From the NCBI RefSeq assembly GCF_022513565.1, contig NZ_JAKWBE010000016.1, positions 62,001 to 126,000 on the forward strand: a stretch of 64,000 nucleotides of DNA. The letters run 5' to 3'. Each line of letters opens with the position of its first letter. Within the stretch, counting starts at the first letter, position 1. The notes below the pieces were generated by a model. It worked only from the letters and a program-made list of their open reading frames with translations. It had not been told where the DNA came from and did not search any database. This stretch comes from Streptomyces gilvus. GTDB taxonomy: Bacteria > Actinomycetota > Actinomycetes > Streptomycetales > Streptomycetaceae. Shown here one piece after another: positions 8,337 to 17,333 of this stretch. Both the position numbers and the translations under genes were made by a program.

Positions 8337-8648
8337 GTGACGACTGTGTTCACCGGATTCATCGTGGCGGTGATCGTGCTCGCGATCGTCGGTGTCGTCG
8401 TGGCGACGGCGCGTGCGGGCAGCCGCGGCAAGGCGTTCGGGGGCGGCTCCTCCTCGTCCGGCGGCAGCTGGTGGGCCGGCGACAGCGGCTCCTCGTCCGG
8501 AGGAGGGCACCACTCGGGAGGGCACCACTCCGGAGGGCACCACTCCGGCCACTCCTGCGGGGGCGGTCACTCGTGCGGGGGCGGCTCGTCCTGCGGCGGC
8601 GGCTCGTCGTGCGGGGGCGGGGGCGGCTGCGGCGGCGGGGGGAACTGA
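8337..8648 (+). CDS. Small membrane-anchored His/Cys/Gly-rich protein
   Basis: The 103-residue product begins VTTVFTGFIVAVIVLAIVG, a single N-terminal membrane span, followed by a short basic segment (ARAGSRGK), a Ser/Gly linker and a striking tail: three HHSGG units and then five Cys residues spaced by Ser/Gly runs, ending GGCGGGGN. The tail looks suited to metal binding, but no family function is known to me. Start GTG 8337 is chosen because GGAAGGA precedes it at a good distance; longer open frame upstream is antisense to the aminotransferase. It lies alone between two differently oriented neighbours. Confidence 0.7.
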   Translation: MTTVFTGFIVAVIVLAIVGVVVATARAGSRGKAFGGGSSSSGGSWWAGDSGSSSGGGHHSGGHHSGGHHSGHSCGGGHSCGGGSSCGGGSSCGGGGGCGGGGN

Positions 8649-9018
8649 GCGGCCGATGCGGTCCCTCCTCGGGCGCCTCGCGAATCTCCCGTTCCCCGGC
8701 ACAGGTGTGCGGACACGGGACAGGAGCGAGGCGCCCGGCCGCGCTCCGGCGTGCGCCACGGCCGCCGTGGCGTACGCCGTAGTTGAACAGTTGAGCTGTG
8801 GAGCCCTCTGAGGGATGGAAACCCCACGAACTTGGGTAAAAACGCTGTGGCGGCGCCACCGTTCATGATTCCCTCTAAATCACCAACGCAGCCCCTCGGA
8901 CGTCCCGCGGACACCTCCTGACCTCCCGACTGGGCTGACCGGGCCGATCCCCCCACAGTCGCCCGGGTGCGCCGGAACCCCACACCACCCTTTCTTTGCG
9001 TGCTAGCGGAGCCGATCC
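8649..9018. other. Intergenic region with a long nested hairpin
   Basis: No gene is supported in these 370 nt. A nested inverted repeat spans 8671-8736: outer arms 8671-8681 and 8726-8736 are a perfect 11-bp match, an inner TCCCGT/ACGGGA pair follows, and GCACA-GG-TGTGC forms the tip. It begins 22 nt after the upstream stop and probably ends that transcript, although no T-run follows. The remainder, including a short T/A-richer stretch at 8836-8880, shows no recognised element. Confidence 0.55.
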
Positions 9019-9621
9019 ATGCTCACGACCCTGAACACCTCGTACACCGACACGCGCGCGGCCGACCTCGCCTGGGCCCTGGGGCGTGAACCGCTTCCCG
9101 CTCTGGCCACGCTCGACCTCGAACTGACCGGGGCGAAACTGCAGTTGAGACTCCTCGGCGCCTCCCACCAGGTGCTGCTGGAGGAGCGGCGCGGCAGTTG
9201 CTCGGAGACGGTGGCGTGCATCCCGGGCAGCAGCACGCCCCTTCCGCTCGGCATCGCCAAGCGCGTCGGCGACTGGGAGTACGAGTTCGCCGCGCGCGTC
9301 GAGGTGCTCTCGCCGGGCTCCTTCGCGGGCCGCGCCCAGGAGTTGCTGGCCCTCGTCTCCGAGCACCCGCACGGCCTGGCCGGCGTCTTCCCGGGCAGCC
9401 CGCACGCCTTCACGGCGATGCTGGCCCAGCACCAGGAGGGCCAGGTCCGCTGGCGCACCTGGCACGCGTACCCGCAGGACAGGCAGCTGGTGGCGACCCG
9501 GACCAGGGTCGGCGTCCGGGTTCCGGCGCCGGCCGCCGGGCCGGGCTCCCTCGGGGCCCGTTCCAAACCCGGAAGGGACCAACCGACCACCAGTTCCACA
9601 CGTGTGGGTGACGAAGGGTGA
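9019..9621 (+). CDS. DUF2617 family protein
   Basis: The 200-residue product matches the actinobacterial DUF2617 pattern: TSYTDTRAADLAWALG at the N-terminus, then LDLELTGAKLQLRLLGASHQ, CSETVACIPG and WEYEFAARVE, and the conserved WRTWHAYPQ near residue 150. The last 40 residues are low complexity. No enzymatic function is established. It lies 26 bp before the membrane spermidine-synthase-like gene on the same strand; this pairing is common in Streptomyces and suggests co-transcription and a linked role. Confidence 0.85.
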   Translation: MLTTLNTSYTDTRAADLAWALGREPLPALATLDLELTGAKLQLRLLGASHQVLLEERRGSCSETVACIPGSSTPLPLGIAKRVGDWEYEFAARVEVLSPGSFAGRAQELLALVSEHPHGLAGVFPGSPHAFTAMLAQHQEGQVRWRTWHAYPQDRQLVATRTRVGVRVPAPAAGPGSLGARSKPGRDQPTTSSTRVGDEG

Positions 9622-9647
9622 TGCCCGTGTGACGTAACGTCGCAGTC

Positions 9648-11291
9648 GTGATCGAACCGCACGCCCCCGCACCACCCGGCCCGCCGCCTCCCTGGGCGGG
9701 CCCGGCGCGGCTGCCGGTGCGGCCGGCCACCGGGCGCTTCCTCGTCCTCGCGTGCGTGTTCGTCTGCGCGGCCTGCGGACTGGTGTACGAGCTCGAACTG
9801 GTCGCCCTGGCCTCGTACTTGATCGGTGACTCGGTCACCCAGGCGTCCGTCGTGCTGTCGGTCATGGTCTTCGCCATGGGCATCGGCTCGCTCGTGGCGA
9901 AGCGGCTGCGCTGGCGGGCCGCGGCCGGCTTCGGCGCGATCGAGGCGGGCCTCGCCCTGATCGGCGGCTGCAGCGCCATGGCGCTGTACGCCGTCTTCGC
10001 CTGGACCGGCGACTGGGGCGGGCTGTGGGCGAGCGGGCCGCGCTGGCTGCTGGTGGCCTTCTCACTGGCCATCGGCCTGCTGATCGGCGCCGAGGTGCCG
10101 CTGCTGATGGAGCTGATCCAGCGGGTGCGCCGGCAGGACGCGGGCGGCGCGGTGGCCGACCTGTTCGCCGCGGACTACGTGGGCGCGCTGGTCGGCGGGC
10201 TGGCCTTCCCGTTCCTTCTGCTGCCCCTGCTGGGCCAGTTGACCGGCGCCCTGCTCACCGGCGCCGTCAACGCCGTCGCGGGCGCCACCCTCGTCCTCGG
10301 CCTGTTCCGCCGCGACCTCACCCGCCGCACCTGCTGGACGCTGCTGGCCGCCAACCTCGCCGTCCTGGCCCTGCTCGCCTCGGCCGCCGTCCTGGTCGAC
10401 GACTTCGAACGGGCGGCCCGGCACGCCGTGTACGGCCAGGACGTACGGGTGGCCCTGCAGACCGGGGTCCAGGAGGTCGTCCTCACCGGCGGCACCCACG
10501 GCCGGCCCCTCGACCTCTTCCTCGACGGCCGGCTGCGCGTCAGCGGACGCGACGAACAGCGCTACCACGAGGCGCTGGTCCACCCGGCGATGAACGGCCC
10601 GCACGCGCGCGTGCTCGTCCTCGGCGGCGGAGACGGGCTGGCCGTCCGCGAGGTGCTGCGCCATCCCGGCGTACGGCGGGTGGACGTCGTCGAACTCGAC
10701 GCGGGCGTCGTACGGCTGGCCCGCCGTGACCGGGCGCTGTCCCGGCTGAACCGGCACGCCTACGACGACCCACGCGTGCGCGTGACCACCGCGGACGCCT
10801 TCCACTGGCTGCGCACGGCGCCCGCGGCGGCGTACGACGTGGTGATCTCGGACCTGCCGGACCCGGGCATCACGGCGAGCACCAAGCTGTACTCCGAGGA
10901 GTTCTACGGGCTCGCCCGCCGGGCGCTGGCGCCGGGTGGGCGGCTGGTGGTGCACGCGGGGCCGTTCGCCGGCCGGCCGCGGGTGTTCTGGACGGTCGGG
11001 GCGACCCTGCGCGCCGCCGGTCTGCACCCCGTCGCCTACCGCGTGGGCGGCCGCGACGCCGGTTTCGCCGCGAGCCCCGACCGTACGGCGATCGGCTCCC
11101 GCGCGCCGGGCGACTGGGGCTTCTTCCTGGCCGCCGCCGACGCCACCCCGCCCCTCGGCCTCGACCCGCGCGCCCCGCACCCGCGAACCCTCACCCCGGC
11201 GTCCCTCGCGGCCGACGCCCGCACCGCCGCCGCCACCCGCGTCACGGGCCTGCCGCCCTCGACACTGGTGCACCCGCGGTACGCGGACTGA
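9648..11291 (+). CDS. Membrane-bound spermidine synthase-like aminopropyltransferase
   Basis: The 547-residue product combines about seven N-terminal membrane spans (residues 25-250) with a cytosolic spermidine-synthase-like Rossmann domain. The latter has VLVLGGGDGLAVRE near residue 322, a VDVVELDAGVV strand end that binds the nucleoside ribose, and DVVISDLPDPG, which occupies the place of the polyamine-binding Asp loop. Soluble SpeE enzymes transfer aminopropyl groups from decarboxylated SAM; for the membrane-fused group the substrate is not established. GTG 9648 is the start. The stop codon at 11289-11291 is the first unit boundary of a 39-bp tandem repeat block. Confidence 0.85.
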   Translation: MIEPHAPAPPGPPPPWAGPARLPVRPATGRFLVLACVFVCAACGLVYELELVALASYLIGDSVTQASVVLSVMVFAMGIGSLVAKRLRWRAAAGFGAIEAGLALIGGCSAMALYAVFAWTGDWGGLWASGPRWLLVAFSLAIGLLIGAEVPLLMELIQRVRRQDAGGAVADLFAADYVGALVGGLAFPFLLLPLLGQLTGALLTGAVNAVAGATLVLGLFRRDLTRRTCWTLLAANLAVLALLASAAVLVDDFERAARHAVYGQDVRVALQTGVQEVVLTGGTHGRPLDLFLDGRLRVSGRDEQRYHEALVHPAMNGPHARVLVLGGGDGLAVREVLRHPGVRRVDVVELDAGVVRLARRDRALSRLNRHAYDDPRVRVTTADAFHWLRTAPAAAYDVVISDLPDPGITASTKLYSEEFYGLARRALAPGGRLVVHAGPFAGRPRVFWTVGATLRAAGLHPVAYRVGGRDAGFAASPDRTAIGSRAPGDWGFFLAAADATPPLGLDPRAPHPRTLTPASLAADARTAAATRVTGLPPSTLVHPRYAD

Positions 11292-11638
11292 CGGACGCGA
11301 TCCCCGTGCCCGTCGCGCGGTACGCCGACTGACGGACGCGGTCCCCGCCCCCGCCGCGCGGTACCCCGACTGACGGACGCGCTCCCCCCCCGACGCGGGA
11401 ACGACTGACACGCGCTCCCGGTCCCCGTCGCGCGGGAACCACTGATGGACGCGCTCCCGGTCCCCGTGGTGCGGGAACCGCTGACGGACGCGCTCCCGGT
11501 CCCCGTCGCGCGGGAACCACTGACGGACGCGCTCCCGGTCCCCGTCGCGCGGGAACCACTGACGGACGCGCTCCCGGCCCCCGCCGTGCGGGAACCACTG
11601 ACGCACGCGGTCCCCGCCCCCGCCGCGCGGGAACGGCG
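11289..11638 (+). repeat. 39-bp tandem repeat block (nine units)
   Basis: Nine head-to-tail units begin with TGAC or TGA at 11289, 11330, 11371, 11406, 11443, 11482, 11521, 11560 and 11599. The first periods are 41, 41, 35 and 37 bp and the last four are exactly 39 bp, so the downstream copies are the most recent. Each unit ends in a GGTNCCC...GGGNACC-like pair that could form a hairpin. The first unit begins at the stop codon of the upstream gene, and the sequence just before that stop already resembles the end of a unit. The rest of this 576-nt intergenic region (11639-11828) has no gene I can support. Confidence 0.9.
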
Positions 11639-11828
11639 GTCCGTCGACCTCCCCCCGAGGTGACGGACCGCCGTACTCCCCCGCTTCCCCCGTCGAGCCA
11701 CCTGTCGCGGCCTGCACCGAAAAGCTACGGGCGTCCCACCCCGCCCCGAATCCCCCACCGGTTGGAAAGGCGCCCCAACCTGCGCGGCAATCGGGCGGTT
11801 CCTGCAACTTCCGCGGTACCGCGGGAGG

Positions 11829-11861
11829 TTGACGCCCCGCCTCGCGCACCGGGGTTACGCT
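11829..11861 (+). promoter_or_regulatory. Probable leaderless promoter of the histidine kinase gene
   Basis: TTGACG at 11829-11834 and TACGCT at 11856-11861 are followed by six bases and ATG 11868. The 21-bp spacer is longer than ideal, but TAnnnT six or seven nt before a start codon with no Shine-Dalgarno is the usual Streptomyces leaderless arrangement. Confidence 0.45.
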
Positions 11862-11867
11862 GCGGCG

Positions 11868-13022
11868 ATGCGGATCCACCCCCTCGTGGTCGACGGCCTG
11901 ATCACCGCGGCGCAGACGACCGTGGCCGTCCTGCTCGGCCGGGAGTCGGCCGCCCAGGGGTGGCCCGCACTCGACCCGCTCGGCTGGAGCCTGGTCGCCC
12001 TGTGCAACCTGCCCACCGTGCTGCGCGCCCGCGCCCCGGTGGCCGTCTGCGTCTTCGTCGACGCCTGCGCGATCGCCTACGTCTCCCTCGGCCACTGGCC
12101 GGTGGTCAACTCCTTCGGCCCGATGCTCGCCTTCTACACGGTGGCGTCCCTGCGCCCGCCGCGGACCACCGCCCTCTGCGCCGCGCTGATGGCGGGCGTG
12201 TGGATCTACGCGGGGCTGGTGACGCAGGGCAGCTCGATGGCGTCGGTGGCCGCGCAGTCCGTCGCGTACCCGGTGGTGCTGTGGTGGTTCGGGCACACCG
12301 CCCGCCGGACGGCCGACCTGACCCGGCAGCTGAGGGCCGAACAGGCCGACCGGGCGCGCCGCGAGGTCGCCGAGGAGCGCGTACGGATCGCCCGCGAGCT
12401 GCACGACGTGGTCGCCCACCACATGGCGGTCATCAACGTCCAGGCGGGCCTCGCCCGGTTCGTGTTCACCTCCGACACCCGCACCGCGCGCGAGGCGCTG
12501 GACACCATCGCCGGCACCAGCGGCGAGGCACTCGCCGAACTCCGCCGCATGCTGGGCCTGTTGCGGGCCGACGGGGTCTCCGGCGCCGACAGCGGCCCGG
12601 CCCCCGGACTCGGTCAACTGGCCGAAATGGTCGAGCGGGTACGCGCCGGCGGCGTCCCCGTCGACCTCCGCGTCACCGGCGAGCCGCGCCCCCTGCCGCC
12701 CGGCGTCCAGCTCTGCCTCTACCGCGTGGTCCAGGAAGCCCTGACCAACGTGCTCAAACACGCCCCCGGCAGCCACGCAACCGTGGAACTCGCCTACCGG
12801 GCGGGGGAGATGGCGGTGTCCGTCGTGAACGAGGGGGAGGGGGTGATTCCGGACAGAAAGCAGGAACGCGGCGGACACGGCTTGATCGGGATGCGGGAGC
12901 GGGCCAAGCTCTACGGCGGGACGATCGTCGTCGGCCCGCGCAGCGAGGGGGGATTCGGCGTGCAACTGACCCTGCCGACAGCGCCGCCGGCCGCACGCCG
13001 GGGGGACACCGTCGAGGAATGA
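11868..13022 (+). CDS. NarL-type sensor histidine kinase
   Basis: This 384-residue kinase has about five N-terminal membrane spans (residues 8-145), a short coiled linker (TRQLRAEQADRARREVAEER), a HisKA_3 dimerisation helix with the phospho-acceptor in ARELHDVVAHHMAVINVQAG, and a HATPase_c domain with a GHGLIGMRERAKLYGG G-box. It probably senses a membrane or envelope signal through its spans, as it has no large extracellular domain. Start ATG 11868 is preferred over an upstream GTG because it follows a leaderless-type -10. Its stop overlaps the response regulator start (ATGA). Confidence 0.9.
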   Translation: MRIHPLVVDGLITAAQTTVAVLLGRESAAQGWPALDPLGWSLVALCNLPTVLRARAPVAVCVFVDACAIAYVSLGHWPVVNSFGPMLAFYTVASLRPPRTTALCAALMAGVWIYAGLVTQGSSMASVAAQSVAYPVVLWWFGHTARRTADLTRQLRAEQADRARREVAEERVRIARELHDVVAHHMAVINVQAGLARFVFTSDTRTAREALDTIAGTSGEALAELRRMLGLLRADGVSGADSGPAPGLGQLAEMVERVRAGGVPVDLRVTGEPRPLPPGVQLCLYRVVQEALTNVLKHAPGSHATVELAYRAGEMAVSVVNEGEGVIPDRKQERGGHGLIGMRERAKLYGGTIVVGPRSEGGFGVQLTLPTAPPAARRGDTVEE

Positions 13023-13705
13023 CCGACACCGGCAACGCCCCACCGGCGATCAGGGTGCTGGTCGTCGACGACCAGTTCCTCGTCCGCGGCGGACTCGTCG
13101 CGCTGCTGCGCGCCGCCCCCGGCATGGAGGTCGTCGGCGAGGCGGCGGACGGCGCTCAGGCCGTGCGGCTGGCCGCGAAGACCCACCCGGACGTCGTCCT
13201 GATGGACATCCGCATGCCGGGCATGACCGGCATCGAGGCGACCGAGCGCATCCTCGCGGCCGCGACCGACCCCCCGCCCCGCGTTCTCGTCCTGACCACC
13301 TTCGACCTCGACGAGTACGTGTACGGCGCCCTGCGCGCCGGTGCCTCCGGGTTCCTCCTCAAGGACGCGGGCCCCGAGCGCCTGCTCGCCGCGGTGACGG
13401 CCGTGCACGGCGGCGACGCGCTGTTCGCGCCCGCGGTGACCCGGCGCCTGGTGGAGGCGTTCACCCGCGCGGCCGACCTGCCCGGACCCCCGCCGGGTCT
13501 CGCGGCCCTGACCGGCCGTGAACTGGAGGTGCTGAAGCTGGTCGCGCGCGGTCTGACCAACGCGGAGGCGGCGGACCGTCTGTTCATCAGTGAGGCGACG
13601 GTGAAGACCCATCTGAACCGCACGATGAGCAAGCTGGGCCTGGCCAGCCGGGCGCAGGTGGTCGTGATCGCGTACGAGACGGGGCTGGTGACGCCGGGGG
13701 GTTGA
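13019..13705 (+). CDS. NarL/LuxR-family response regulator
   Basis: The 228-residue partner of the kinase has a receiver domain (LVVDDQ at the N-terminus, phospho-acceptor Asp63 in LMDIRMPGMTG, TTFDLDEYVYGAL around the conserved Thr, LLKDA with the conserved Lys) and a C-terminal LuxR helix-turn-helix (LTGRELEVLKLVARGLTNAEAA, then ATVKTHLNR). It should bind DNA as a phosphorylated dimer. The four-base overlap with the kinase gene indicates translational coupling. Targets are not evident nearby. Confidence 0.93.
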   Translation: MTDTGNAPPAIRVLVVDDQFLVRGGLVALLRAAPGMEVVGEAADGAQAVRLAAKTHPDVVLMDIRMPGMTGIEATERILAAATDPPPRVLVLTTFDLDEYVYGALRAGASGFLLKDAGPERLLAAVTAVHGGDALFAPAVTRRLVEAFTRAADLPGPPPGLAALTGRELEVLKLVARGLTNAEAADRLFISEATVKTHLNRTMSKLGLASRAQVVVIAYETGLVTPGG

Positions 13706-13756
13706 ACCGGCCGCGTCACTTTCGGCCAACGGGGGTGCAGCCGGCGAACCCGTGGG

Positions 13757-13762
13757 TAGGCT
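13757..13762 (+). promoter_or_regulatory. Leaderless-type -10 element
   Basis: TAGGCT lies eight bases before ATG 13771 and no Shine-Dalgarno separates them, pointing to a leaderless or nearly leaderless transcript for the SRPBCC gene. Confidence 0.4.
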
Positions 13763-13770
13763 CGGCGGCT

Positions 13771-14643
13771 ATGGAGCATGACGTGTTCGTTCCGGTTCCG
13801 TCCGCGCGGCTGAGGGAGGCGCTCGCCGATCCCGCGAGGGTGGCCCGGGCGGTTCCCGGGCTCCAGCAGGACACCGGGGCCGAGCCCGTGTCCGGGCGGC
13901 TCAAAGTGCGCGTCGGCAGCCACTCGGTCACCTACCGGGGGACGCTCAGGATCACGGCCCGGGACGACGGGGCGTACGCCGTCGAGGGCGACGCCACCGA
14001 GACCCGCGGCACCGGCTCGGTGAAGCTGGCGCTCACGCTGCGGGTGACGGAGGCGGAGGGCGGCTCCAAGCTGGCCTTCGAGGGGACGGCGTCCGCGGAC
14101 GGGCGGGTGACGGAGCTGCCCGCCGACGCGGTGGGCTCCGCGGTGACCCGGCTGCTGAACCGTTTCGCGGAGAACCTGGCGGCGACGGACGAGTCGGAGC
14201 AGCCCGAGCCGCCGGCCACTCAGACGTCCGAGGCCGGGGCCACCGACGACTTCGAGACCACTCCGGACGCGGACGACGAGCCGGCGCCCGGCCCGGTGTC
14301 CCGCCCGGCGTCCGTCTTCGACACCGAGGTGCCGCCGCCGTCACTCGATCCGGTGGCCGAGACCGACGACGATGAGGACACCGGGGACACCGGGGACGAG
14401 GCGGCGGCGGACGCCCCCGAGGACTTCCCCGAACCTCCCGCCGAAGCGGCCCACGCCCGGCGCACGATGATCGGCCGCAGCGCCGAGGAGGTCGACCACG
14501 CCCCGCCGCGCGGCCGCTACGCCCCCGTACCCGCCCCCCAGACGGTCTCCCCGGGATCCCCGCTGCGCTGGGCGGCCCCCGCGGCGGCCGTGGTGCTGGC
14601 CTCGGCGATCGTGGTGGGACGGGCGCTGCGCCGACGCCGGTGA
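13771..14643 (+). CDS. CoxG/SRPBCC family protein with acidic linker and C-terminal membrane anchor
   Basis: The 290-residue product begins with an SRPBCC domain of the CoxG type (MEHDVFVPVPSARLREALAD, then RVARAVPGLQ, to about residue 145), which forms a helix-grip lipid or ligand pocket. Residues 146-255 are acidic and Pro-rich, apparently disordered, and the C-terminus is one membrane span (AAPAAAVVLASAIVVGRAL) with a positive RRRR end, which predicts that the domain faces the cytoplasm. CoxG helps mature CO dehydrogenase, but no cox genes are nearby, so the ligand is unknown. It is a single-gene unit. Confidence 0.8.
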   Translation: MEHDVFVPVPSARLREALADPARVARAVPGLQQDTGAEPVSGRLKVRVGSHSVTYRGTLRITARDDGAYAVEGDATETRGTGSVKLALTLRVTEAEGGSKLAFEGTASADGRVTELPADAVGSAVTRLLNRFAENLAATDESEQPEPPATQTSEAGATDDFETTPDADDEPAPGPVSRPASVFDTEVPPPSLDPVAETDDDEDTGDTGDEAAADAPEDFPEPPAEAAHARRTMIGRSAEEVDHAPPRGRYAPVPAPQTVSPGSPLRWAAPAAAVVLASAIVVGRALRRRR

Positions 14644-14702
14644 CGCGCGCACCGCGCCCCTGTCCACCGCCGCCCCCTTGATCACCCCAGTAGGGTCGTC
14701 CC

Positions 14703-15491
14703 GTGAGTGACGAAGACATCACGCTGACCGCGGGCGACGCGGAGGTGACCGTACGGCCGGGCAACGGCGGACGGATCGGTGGACTGCGGATCGGCGGGGT
14801 CGAACTGCTGCGCCAGGGTGAGCGGTTCGGCTGCTTCCCGATGGTCCCCTGGTGCGGACGGATCCGGGACGGACGGTTCCGGGACGGCGCCAGCGTGCAC
14901 CAGATGCCGCTCAACTCTCCGCCGCACGCCATCCACGGCACCGTCCGCGACGGCGCCTGGCGCCCCGCGCGCGTGGGGACCGACGAGGCGGTGATCACGT
15001 ACGACCTGGTCGAGCCCTGGCCCTACTCCGGGCGGGTCACCCAGCAGATCGCGCTGACCCCGGACTCGCTGACGCTGACGATGTCCGTGGAGACGTACGA
15101 CTCCTCCTTCCCGGCCCAGATCGGCTGGCACCCCTGGTTCAACCGGAACCTGGGCGGCGAGGACGTCCGCGTCGGCTTCACCCCCGCCTGGCAGGAGGAG
15201 CGCGGGGAGGACCACCTCCCCACCGGCAACCGGATCGAGCCGCGGCCCGGCCCCTGGGACGACTGCTTCGGCATGCCCGGCGGCGTCGACGTCACGCTCA
15301 CCTGGCCCGGGCAGCTGGAGGTGAAGGTGGCCAGCCGCGAGGAGTGGGTCGTGGTGTACGACGAGCAGGAGGCCGCCGTCTGCGTGGAGCCGCAGACCGG
15401 GCCGCCCGACGGACTGAACACGCTGCCCCGGCTGGTCACGCCCCTGGAGCCGCTGGAAGCCGCGACCACCTGGACTTGGCGCCGCCTTTAA
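14703..15491 (+). CDS. Aldose 1-epimerase family protein
   Basis: The 262-residue product has the mutarotase beta-sandwich signatures: NGGRIGGLRIGGVELLR near the N-terminus, FPMVPWCGRIRDGRF, the first catalytic His in PPHAIHGTVRD, the second in IGWHPWFNR, and the likely general base Glu in VCVEPQTGPPDGLN. It should interconvert alpha and beta anomers of a hexose or related sugar in the cytoplasm. GTG 14703 follows TAGGGT (14691-14696) by six bases, a leaderless layout. The next gene, pyrE, starts 10 bp after the stop, so co-transcription is possible. Confidence 0.88.
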   Translation: MSDEDITLTAGDAEVTVRPGNGGRIGGLRIGGVELLRQGERFGCFPMVPWCGRIRDGRFRDGASVHQMPLNSPPHAIHGTVRDGAWRPARVGTDEAVITYDLVEPWPYSGRVTQQIALTPDSLTLTMSVETYDSSFPAQIGWHPWFNRNLGGEDVRVGFTPAWQEERGEDHLPTGNRIEPRPGPWDDCFGMPGGVDVTLTWPGQLEVKVASREEWVVVYDEQEAAVCVEPQTGPPDGLNTLPRLVTPLEPLEAATTWTWRRL

Positions 15492-15501
15492 GCTGACTGG
15501 C

Positions 15502-16053
15502 ATGACGACGGACGTACGTGGCGCGCTGCTGCAGCAGATCAAGGACAAGGCCGTGGTGCACGGCAAGGTGACCCTCTCCTCGGGTCTGGAGGCCGACTAC
15601 TACGTCGACCTGCGCCGCATCACCCTCGACGGGGAGGCCGCTCCGCTGGTCGGCCAGGTGCTCCTGGACCTGACCGCCGACCTGGAGTTCGACGCGGTGG
15701 GCGGGCTCACCATGGGCGCCGACCCGGTCGCGGCCTCGATGCTGCACGCGGCCGCCGCGCGCGGGAAGCGTCTGGACGCCTTCGTCGTGCGCAAGGCGGC
15801 CAAGGCGCACGGGATGCAGCGGCGCGTCGAGGGCCCGGAGATCAAGGGCCGGCGCGTGCTCGTCGTCGAGGACACCTCCACCACCGGCGGCTCCCCGCTG
15901 ACCGCCGTCGAGGCGGTGCGCGAGGCCGGCGCCGAGGTCGTCGCGGTGGCGACCATCGTGGACCGGGCGACCGGGGCCGCGGAGAAGATCCAGGAGGGGG
16001 CGGGAGTGCCGTACCTGTTCGCCTACTCCAAGGACGACCTCAACCTCGACTGA
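15502..16053 (+). CDS. pyrE: Orotate phosphoribosyltransferase
   Basis: The 183-residue enzyme converts orotate and PRPP to OMP in pyrimidine synthesis. It carries the PRPP-binding motif RRVLVVEDTSTTGGSPLTAV, the flexible catalytic-loop segment VVRKAAKAHGMQRRVEG, and the N-terminal VTLSSGLEADYYVDLRR. Length fits the actinobacterial form. TAAGCT at 15489-15494 lies seven bases before ATG 15502 and overlaps the upstream stop codon, so pyrE may have its own leaderless promoter. The next gene fba is 184 bp downstream. Confidence 0.95.
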   Translation: MTTDVRGALLQQIKDKAVVHGKVTLSSGLEADYYVDLRRITLDGEAAPLVGQVLLDLTADLEFDAVGGLTMGADPVAASMLHAAAARGKRLDAFVVRKAAKAHGMQRRVEGPEIKGRRVLVVEDTSTTGGSPLTAVEAVREAGAEVVAVATIVDRATGAAEKIQEGAGVPYLFAYSKDDLNLD

Positions 16054-16237
16054 AGGTTTTTCGGCCGGGGGTCCGGGGGTTGCCCCCCAGGATGTCGCAG
16101 CCCACAAGATGGACACGGCGGGCAAAGCACCCGGCCATGTCTGCGAAGATGTGGGCCGACGACGACGTCACCCCCAAGGTCTAGGTCAGGGCCGTAGTAC
16201 GCAGATCGCCAACCCGCACATACCAAGGAGCGGACAG

Positions 16238-17260
<1,023 letters not shown>

Positions 17261-17285
17261 GCCCTGCCGGCCAGTGGTCGGCCGA

Positions 17286-17317
17286 GAGCCCGGTGCCTGT
17301 CCCAAGGCGCCGGGCTC
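17286..17317 (+). terminator. fba terminator hairpin
   Basis: Arms 17286-17297 and 17306-17317 pair over 12 positions with one G/T wobble around an 8-nt loop. It lies 25 nt after the fba stop and just before the next promoter. Confidence 0.65.
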
Positions 17318-17333
17318 GCTGTATACCTGGGGC

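Noticed and set aside
11289..11638. CRISPR array
   Set aside because: Units are contiguous with no unique spacers, and there are no cas genes.
11242..11663. Short open frames with 13-residue protein repeats in the 39-bp block
   Set aside because: Open only because the unit is a multiple of three; the plus-strand frame starts inside the array and earlier units contain in-frame stops.
10062..13043. A 993-codon minus-strand open frame across the spermidine synthase and kinase genes
   Set aside because: High-GC antisense shadow; its middle part is only the translation of the 39-bp repeats.
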